From Codonopsis lanceolata (Eukaryota > Streptophyta > Magnoliopsida > Asterales > Campanulaceae), in NCBI GenBank assembly GCA_013146195.2, contig CM028379.1, positions 61,090,409 to 61,154,408 of the forward strand: DNA of 64,000 nucleotides, given 5' to 3'. The notes beneath the pieces are model-generated. The model worked only from the letters and a program-made list of their open reading frames with translations. It was not told where the DNA came from and did not search any database. Each line of letters begins with the position of its first letter. Position 1 is the first letter of the stretch. Position numbers and translations under genes: made by a program. This document shows positions 57,658 to 64,000 of this stretch, piece after piece.

Positions 57658-59558
57658 CATCATCAAACATGACAAGTGAACCTTTCTACTCAAGGCATCG
57701 GCAGCCACGTTCGCCTTCCCCGGATGATAAAGTATCGTGCAATCATGATCCTTCAACTTCTCCATCCATCTCCGTTGTCTCATATTCAATTCTTTTTGCG
57801 AGAAGAGATATTTCAAACTCTTGTGATCCGTGAAAATCTTAAACTTCGACCCATACAAATAATGCATCCATTTGTGCAAAGCAAATATAATCGCCGCTAG
57901 CTCGAGATCATGCGTGGGATAATTCATCTCATACGGGGACAACTTCCTCGAAGCATAAGCAATCACCTTCCCATTTTGCATGAGAACACAACCCAATCCT
58001 TCTTTCGATGCATCACTATAAACCACAAAATTATCACCTCCGCTAGGTAATGCTAAAACTGGTGCCGTAGTCAACTTCTTCTTCAACTTTTGGAAACTTT
58101 CTTCACACTTATCACTCCAAACAAATGCGGTCTTCTTTTGGGTCAAATTCGTCATCGGTGTAGCAATCTTCGAAAATCCCTCTATGAATCTCCGATAATA
58201 ATCGGCTAGCCCCAAGAAACTCCTAACTTTCGTAATAGTGGTCGGTCTCCTCCAATTCATCACCGCCTCAACCTTAGAAGGATCCACCGCTATCCCGGCA
58301 CTAGACACAACGTGCCCCAAGAATGAAACCTCCTCTAGCCAAAAAGCACACTTACTAAACTTGGCATAGAGTTGCCTCTCCCGAAGAATCGACAAGACCA
58401 TCCTCAAATGTTGTGCATGCTCCTCCCGAGACTTAGAATACACAAGGATATCGTCTATGAAAACCACCACGAAGCAATCAAGAAAATTGTGGAACACCCG
58501 GTTCATCAAATCCATAAACACCGTCGGCGCATTAGTCAACCCAAATGGCATCACCATAAACTCATAGTGCCCATACCTCGTGCGAAAAGCGGTTTTCGGA
58601 ACATCCTCGGCTCTAACCTTCAATTGATGATATCCGAATCTCAAGTCAAGCTTAGAATACACCACCGATCCTTGCAATTGATCAAACAAGTCATCTATAT
58701 GTGGCAACAGATACTTGTTCTTGATCGTTGCTTTGTTCAACTCCCGGTAATCAATGCACAACCTAAGACTCCCATCTTTCTTCCTCACAAACAATACCGG
58801 CGCTCCCCAAAGGCGATACACTTGGCTTGATAAAATCCAATGTCAAGAAGCTCTTGCAACTGAACCTTCAACTCCTTCAACTCCATAGGTGCCATCCTAT
58901 ACGGCGCCTTCGATATCGGTGTAGTCCCCGACAACAACTCAATGCAAAATTCAATCTCCTTATCCAGAGGCATCCCAAAATCCTTAGAGAAAACATCCGG
59001 AAATTCACACACAACTGGCACATCTTCAAGATTAGAAGTCGAAACCCGTTTAACAATCACACATGCAAGATACCCCGTGCAACCACGCGACAATAATTTC
59101 CTAGCCTTAAGAGCAGAAATGACGTGCAACCCACTAGATGCATTATCTCCCAAGAATACAAATTTAGGAACGCCAGGCAAAGCAAAAGTAACCCTCTTAC
59201 TATGGCAATCCACCAATGCATGATATGTACACAACCAATCAATGCCAAGTATCACATCGAAATCACGAAGTGGCAACACCACCAAATCCGCATGCAAAAC
59301 ATGTTCATCCACAAGTACATCACATGCTCTATAAATATCCGAAGCCAATAAACATTCCACAAGCGGGGTAGATACTTCAAGCACATAAGGCAAAGACTGA
59401 GGCATAACACACAACTTGTCAACAAAATGCGATGCAACATACGAATGCGATGATCCTGGGTCTATAAGTACACGAGCCTCATTACCGAAGATAGAAACGG
59501 TACCTCCAATAACTGCCGTAGACTCAGGCACTCCCCTCTGATCTAGAGCAAACACGCG
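57655..59558 (-). pseudogene. Protease, reverse transcriptase and RNase H of element D
   Basis: Protease lies near 59555-59100 (VLIDPGSSHSYVASHF, FDVILGIDWL). The frame then shifts near 58800, just before RT. RT has GAPVLFVRKKDGSLRLCIDY, YHQLKVRAEDVPKTAF, MPFGLTNAPTVFMDLMN and the catalytic FIDDILVYSKS (about 58460). RNase H has VVYSDASKEGLGCVLMQ, TDHKSLKYLF and ADALSR near 57685. From the RT start to the end of RNase H, 388 codons are open. RT copies the element RNA into DNA and RNase H removes the RNA strand. This is the best-preserved enzyme region in the window. Confidence 0.88.
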
Positions 59559-59561
59559 ACC

Positions 59562-60570
59562 CTACACCTTAGCTTTACCATCGCTATCCCTCTTCATCCC
59601 AACTGTAGGCTGACTCGAACCTCTTGACTGGTTATTCTTCGATTTAGGACAATTCTTCTTCATGTGCCCCGAAGCTCCACAGTAGTAGCACTCCATCGGT
59701 GCTCCATTCTTACTCCAGCAACTATCCTTCGTGTGCCCTATCTTGGAACAAAAAGAGCAAACCAATACCACACTACGATCTCCCTGAGTAGGTGTAGTAC
59801 TAGCCCCTTTGCCACTTGACTGATTCTTCGCATGCCCTTCATAATTAGATTTTCCACTTCCCTTCTTGCGATCATTGTTCCCACTAAAATTTTCTCAGTG
59901 GCCCGATCCATTACCTAGCCCAAAAGACTGCCTAGGCTGCTGAGAAGAACCCGAAATATGCATAGCACGATGCTCCTCAATATCCCTCTCAATGATGTAG
60001 GCCCTATCAACTCCCTTCCTATACTCCACAAACTGATGAGATAGAAGCTGCTTCCTGAACTCAGTCCTCAAACCCTTCACAAATTTCTGAGTCCTCCTAG
60101 CCTCATCCGGAATCAAATGTGTGCAATAATGAGCCAACTCCGTAAATCTTGCCAAATACTGTGAGACAGTCATGCTTCCCTGCACCAAGTCAAGAAATTC
60201 CTTCTCTCTTTTCTCTCGAACAACTTCAGGTACATAAGAAGCTCTAAACTCCCGAACAAAGTTAGGCCATATGTGAGGGACTCAAATCATGTCCCAACTC
60301 TCCCTAAGCACTTGCCACCAATGCTCTGCTGCACCCTCTAGCTTGAATATTGCCAAAACAACCTTTTGCTCATCATCACAACCCAAAGGTGCAAATATCT
60401 TCTCCAAGTGCTCAATCCATAACTCAGCTTTCGCAGCATCCGGCTCCCCATCAAACTGTCTCGGCTTCAACTTCACAAACTTCTCAAGCATAGAATTTTC
60501 ATGATGTCTAGCATCCTGCCTTTGTCTCTCAACTTGCGGTTCTGGCTGTGGTACTAGCTGTGGTTCAACT
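59562..60570 (-). pseudogene. Gag of element D (5' truncated)
   Basis: The gag domain begins near 60491 (KFVKLKPRQFDGEPDAAKAE, WIEHLEKIFAPLGC, FKLEGAAEHWWQ). After a TGA near 60280 it continues with FLDLVQGSMTVSQYLARF, ELAHYCTHLIPDEARR and FVKGLRTEFRKQL. The C-terminus has two knuckle-like motifs: CSFCSKIGHTKDSC and the CCHC motif CYYCGASGHMKKNC near 59660. A further TGA near 59895 and a TAG near 59560 interrupt it, and both fit C-to-T changes. The N-terminus is lost at the junction with the copia fragment near 60570. Confidence 0.82.
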
Positions 60571-60965
60571 CAACCAAATCCCCTTTGATTCATTTCATTC
60601 ATTGTTGGAAATGGTTAGGTCGATGATGGCACATGCCAACCTCCCAATTTCATTTTGGGGGGATGCGCTAATGACTGCCGCCTACATACTTAATAGAGTG
60701 CCTTCTAAGTCAATTCCCACAACCCCTTATGAACTTTGGAAATGTGAGAAACCTAAATTGAGGCATCTTCATCCTTGGAGTTGTGCAGGTTATGTCCATT
60801 GTACCTCCAATAAGTTTGGAAAACTAGGCCCTAGAGGAAACAAGTGTATTTTCATAAGGTATTAAGATACCTCAAAGTGGTTATGTTATGTATGGTGGAA
60901 AACCTAACGTAGGAATGACCGAAACAAAGTTGCGCAATGTTGATTTAATTGAGAATGATTTCCCA
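60570..60965 (+). pseudogene. Copia integrase fragment
   Basis: A short plus-strand piece matches the end of a Ty1/copia integrase: MVRSMMAHANLPISFWGDAL, then AAYILNRVPSKSI and ELWKCEKPKLRHL. It is unrelated to element C by orientation and sequence. It has no LTR or other domains, so it is a remnant that truncates D. Confidence 0.75.
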
Positions 60966-62030
60966 TAGATAGGTTTATGTGTTATAAAATTACCTTACAA
61001 GTGCACAAGACTATTGTAGAATAGAAAGATGGTAGCAAGGGTCGAACCTCAGAAAGAATGAATTAAAAAAGATTTAATCTAAACTAATTAAAACAATTGT
61101 AATTAAATAAAATAGGGGTTTTTTGTTTTGGAATGAATTTAAATTCTAAATTAATAAAATAACTCTAAATTAACTATTGCAGAAAATTGAATTAAATGAA
61201 AGTTTTATGGATGAGAATGGTCTAGGTATTGGAATTCACATGTATCTCATTTCATGTGTATTGATTTAAAGGTATCTATCAATTATGGGTCCTATCACTA
61301 GGTAAAGGATTGGGACTTACTGGTCGAGGATTGCAACCCTTAGTACTCCGCTTTGACTGTGCTTTCTTGGTCCGTCTACACAGTAATTTAGAGTCCATTA
61401 AGTTCCTTAGGAATTAAAGTATGGAGGAATGAACTCTATAGCATTCCACCACACAATACGAACCTAGATCTACTCTTTAGCCTACGGTCGGGAATTAGAG
61501 AGACCTATTCACCAATTAGGTTGGCCATTGTATGACTTATGCATATGGTCGTGCAGTTCATCATTCCCAAGAGCCTACACATTCATTAACACAGTTATTA
61601 TGCGATAGTTTCAATATAAACCAATTATAATCTAATATGATAAACGGTAATTTGATAGAATGGAATTATATTAACACATAAAAGTTGATACAAAGTTACC
61701 TCCAATACCTAGAATGAAGCAGTTAGTTCATCATAGATGATGAACAACACATATGAATGGATTGGAGCATCTTCAATCTTCAACAATTAAAATAAAAATG
61801 AATTACAAAGTATTTCTGCCTCTTGAGAGTGCTCAAGAGCAGCCTAAATTAACCTCAAAACCGATCCCCCTAAGCTGAAAGACTAGGGTTTTATTTATAC
61901 TAGCTAGGGTTTTATAAGAAAGGACAAAACTGCCTAAGACTGAAAATTGGGGTTGAGCGGCCGCTCAACCCTTATGCTGAGCGATCGCTCAGGTCTTGAA
62001 CTCCAGACTCCGGATTCTTCTTTCTGGATT
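60966..62030. repeat. Unclassified non-coding repeat-like segment with perfect palindromes
   Basis: No coding frame was found. The segment opens with TTACAAGTGCACAAGACTATTG and GGGTCGAACCTCAGAAAG, words I associate with leaders or LTRs of non-coding plant retroelements. Near its end are two perfect palindromes: 22 bp at 61950-61971, centred on GCGGCCGC, and 16 bp at 61977-61992 (CTGAGCGATCGCTCAG). It stops where the A-family LTR starts. Confidence 0.45.
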
Positions 62031-62882
62031 TTTAAATATATTGTAATTATTGTAAGGAAATGGCTGCAAGTCCGTAAATAATGTAGCCACAGATGTATTT
62101 GTTTTATTTTCCTGTCTTTAATGCTTTGTTTATTTGCTAAATAAATATAACAATAAGCATACTTTAGCCAAAAACTATTTTTGAGACCGAAAGGGCGAGT
62201 TGGGTGCCTAGCACCTTCCCAACTCGTAACATAGCCTCCTAACCCATTTTCATAATCTCTGGTTTTTCTTTTTTTTTTCTTTTTTCTGGTTTTGCTTTAT
62301 TTTGCCTTAAAATAAAGATGGCGACTCTAAAACTTTTTGGATCCAGTGGGGCCTCGCAGCACTCCTTTCTTGCACTCTTCCGTTTTCCCCTAAAAAAGGG
62401 AAAATGAGAATGAAAGGGTGGTGTATTCCCATATCCTGGTATCCCCTAAACAAGGGATAACTTGATGCGGGAAACCCAAAGCTCCCATAGTGATTGGAAA
62501 TGGACCATAAGGCTATTTTTATAAAATATATAGTGGGGGCGTCGCAACATCCTTGTTTGCACTTTTCCGTTTTCCCCTAAAAAGGGGAAAATGAGAATGA
62601 AAGGGTGATGCATTCCCATATCCTGGTATCCCCTAAAAAAGGGATAACTTGATGCGGGAAACCCAAAGTTCCCATATTGGATAAAAAATCCACTAAAGTC
62701 AACCGAGGCGCATTCCAACGCGTTATTCTAGACTGCACTCCTTTCGCACTTTTGATTTCGTCTTTCCCTAAAAAAAGGAGGGTGGAACGAGAGCAGTGGT
62801 GTTCCGCATCTGCACGTACGGGCACCCCTATCCAAGGGCGCGCGGGGTGCGGGGCGCGGGCGCACACTCTAGGCGACCCACA
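62030..62882 (+). repeat. Truncated 5' LTR of an A-family element (E)
   Basis: It matches 5685-6506 of the A LTR from TTGTAATTATTGTAAGGAAA to the end GACCCACA. The first kilobase, including U3 and the TATA box, is missing at the junction near 62030. The hairpin array is present, for example TTTTCCC/GGGAAAA at 62383/62398. Confidence 0.82.
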
Positions 62883-62883
62883 G

Positions 62884-62901
62884 TGGCGACTCCGCTGGGG
62901 A
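62884..62901 (+). other. Primer binding site of element E
   Basis: TGGCGACTCCGCTGGGGA, identical to the PBS of A, one base after the LTR end. Confidence 0.8.
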
Positions 62902-64000
62902 GTTGTTTTATTTTAAATAAAATGGAGGGCTAGACTCATAAAACAAAAACTTTTTTTGTTTTTCTTTGTTTCTGGCTAAAGTATGCTTTGTTATATTAAT
63001 TTATGCATTTGAATATTGCATTCTTATACATCCGTGTCTATATTTGTGGATATGATCCTCCATCTTGCAGCAGTTTCATTCCGACAGCTGTTACAGATAT
63101 ATTTAAAAATATTCTTTTTTCAAGAAAAAAAATCAATCGAAAAAATAAAAAAAATAAAAAAAATAAAAAAAAGTTTATATATTATAGTTACGTTACAATA
63201 AAAATTCCGGGTAGCACAATAAAAGGGCTGGGGCTTTATTTTTAATATTGCTTTATTTTCGGCCATGTACTATTATTTCTTTATGTTTATCATTTTCTTT
63301 TTATTCCGTTCAGTTTATACATATTTGCATTCATTCTGCCAATTTATTTTGGGGACATAGGACAAATTTGTAATTAATAGGGATAGATAGATTCCCCATT
63401 TTTCTTTCTATTTCTTAATGTGGTGTGCTTGCTTCCTTGTGCTCAAACTAAAAAGTCGAGAAAATCCACGCGTAACAGTAAGACATGTTATATATGTTTT
63501 TATTTTTCTGTTTATATATCTGAAAATAAATAAAGATTTTACTACTTTTTAGATACCGCACACACGTGCACGCATATATGAATATTCGAACTGTTACCCT
63601 ACATCATGGCAGCCTATCCCCTGCATAAGCCAACGTTAGAATGCATATAGATTCTCAGGACACTTCAATAACCGACCAGTTTTTACATCTTTGAGTCGTG
63701 AGTCAGCCCCTGTCAAAAAATAATAATAATAATAATAATAGGTGATGAAAAAAAAAGAAAAAGTCAAAAAAAATATAGTAAAAAAAAATGTCTGCGCAAG
63801 TCAAAAAAATAAAAAATAAATAGTAATAATGATTGTGCAACAAAAAATAATAATATATATAATAATAATAATACGCAGGGCTGATTTATTATTCTCTGAT
63901 GCTCGACTTAGAACGTTTTGAATGGTGGATCCTGGAAAGAGTATAGGCCCTTCGCCTGGGATCAATCCGGTCCTGGGGAGTCGAAAGGCAGGTGGAATAC
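62902..64000 (+). other. Leader of element E, running off the window
   Basis: It is homologous to 6526-7580, including CCTCCATCTTGCAGCAG (about 63056) and CTGATTTATTATTCTCTGATG (about 63881). A-rich runs and (AAT)n stretches lie at 63720-63870. Gag would start about 300 bp beyond the window edge. Confidence 0.75.

Larger units (their letters stand above)
56080..60570 (-). mobile_element. Element D: Ty3/gypsy chromovirus, 5'-truncated (Tekay/Del-like)
   Basis: Gag-PR-RT-RH-IN with a C-terminal chromodomain-like segment, all on the minus strand, then polypurine tract and LTR. The 5' part of gag, the leader and the 5' LTR are missing, because the sequence switches to a copia fragment near 60570. 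The D-P-G-S-S protease motif, CCHC knuckle and chromodomain support a chromovirus, probably of the Tekay/Del clade. Lesions are few: six or so stops and one clear frameshift. D is therefore better preserved than G and A. Confidence 0.85.

Overview
The window is nuclear DNA of a flowering plant, probably a eudicot. It holds one intron-rich host gene for an atypical E2F transcription factor. Almost everything else is LTR retrotransposon sequence, much of it nested and decayed, plus MITEs of Stowaway, Tourist and hAT type. There are two assembly gaps, at 21876-21975 and 53278-53377. Nothing is prokaryotic: no operons, CRISPR arrays or ribosome binding sites were seen. I named the elements myself: G, A and B (Ty3/gypsy, Tat/Ogre-like), C (Ty1/copia), D (Ty3/gypsy chromovirus), E (a partial A relative).

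Layout. 1-4667: plus-strand 5' half of G (gag, protease, start of reverse transcriptase), with an antisense solo LTR at 1996-3358. 4668-21875: A, inserted in the G reverse transcriptase (5' LTR, tRNA-Arg-type PBS, leader, decayed gag and pol, 3' tail). B (12457-21447) is nested in A, with its own LTRs and a GGAAG target duplication. 21976-30188: low-copy-looking DNA with MITEs, an unidentified exon-like fragment, and the E2F gene on the minus strand (27419-29773, ten exons, 350 codons). 30189-34950: a copia element with 182-bp LTRs and a CTTTG duplication, just upstream of the E2F promoter. 35083-44324: the 3' half of G on the minus strand, carrying an antisense Transposase_28-like gene and a 671-bp hAT MITE. 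44330-53277: the 3' end of A, also on the minus strand: 3' LTR, polypurine tract, and an accessory module with antisense PMD and DUF7745-like pseudogenes. 53378-60570: D on the minus strand, truncated at its 5' end. 60570-64000: a copia fragment, an unclassified repeat with long perfect palindromes, then a truncated LTR, PBS and leader of an A-family element.

The main structural result is that the two halves of G and the two ends of A fit together exactly, but only if the whole contig 21976-53277 is flipped. The 5-bp duplication ACCGG at 4663-4667 reappears (as CCGGT) at 44325-44329. The reverse transcriptase of G stops at one and resumes at the other. The tail of A that runs into the first gap continues at the reverse complement of 53277. 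The simplest reading is that this contig is inverted in the scaffold. The history is then G, invaded by A, which was invaded by B.

The main biological result is that both Tat-like elements carry intron-containing accessory genes antisense to gag-pol, between pol and the 3' LTR, with TATA boxes of their own: Transposase_28-like in G, PMD plus DUF7745-like in A. B keeps only a short stub of the A module. The LTRs also share an array of small hairpins whose stems vary in a compensatory way.
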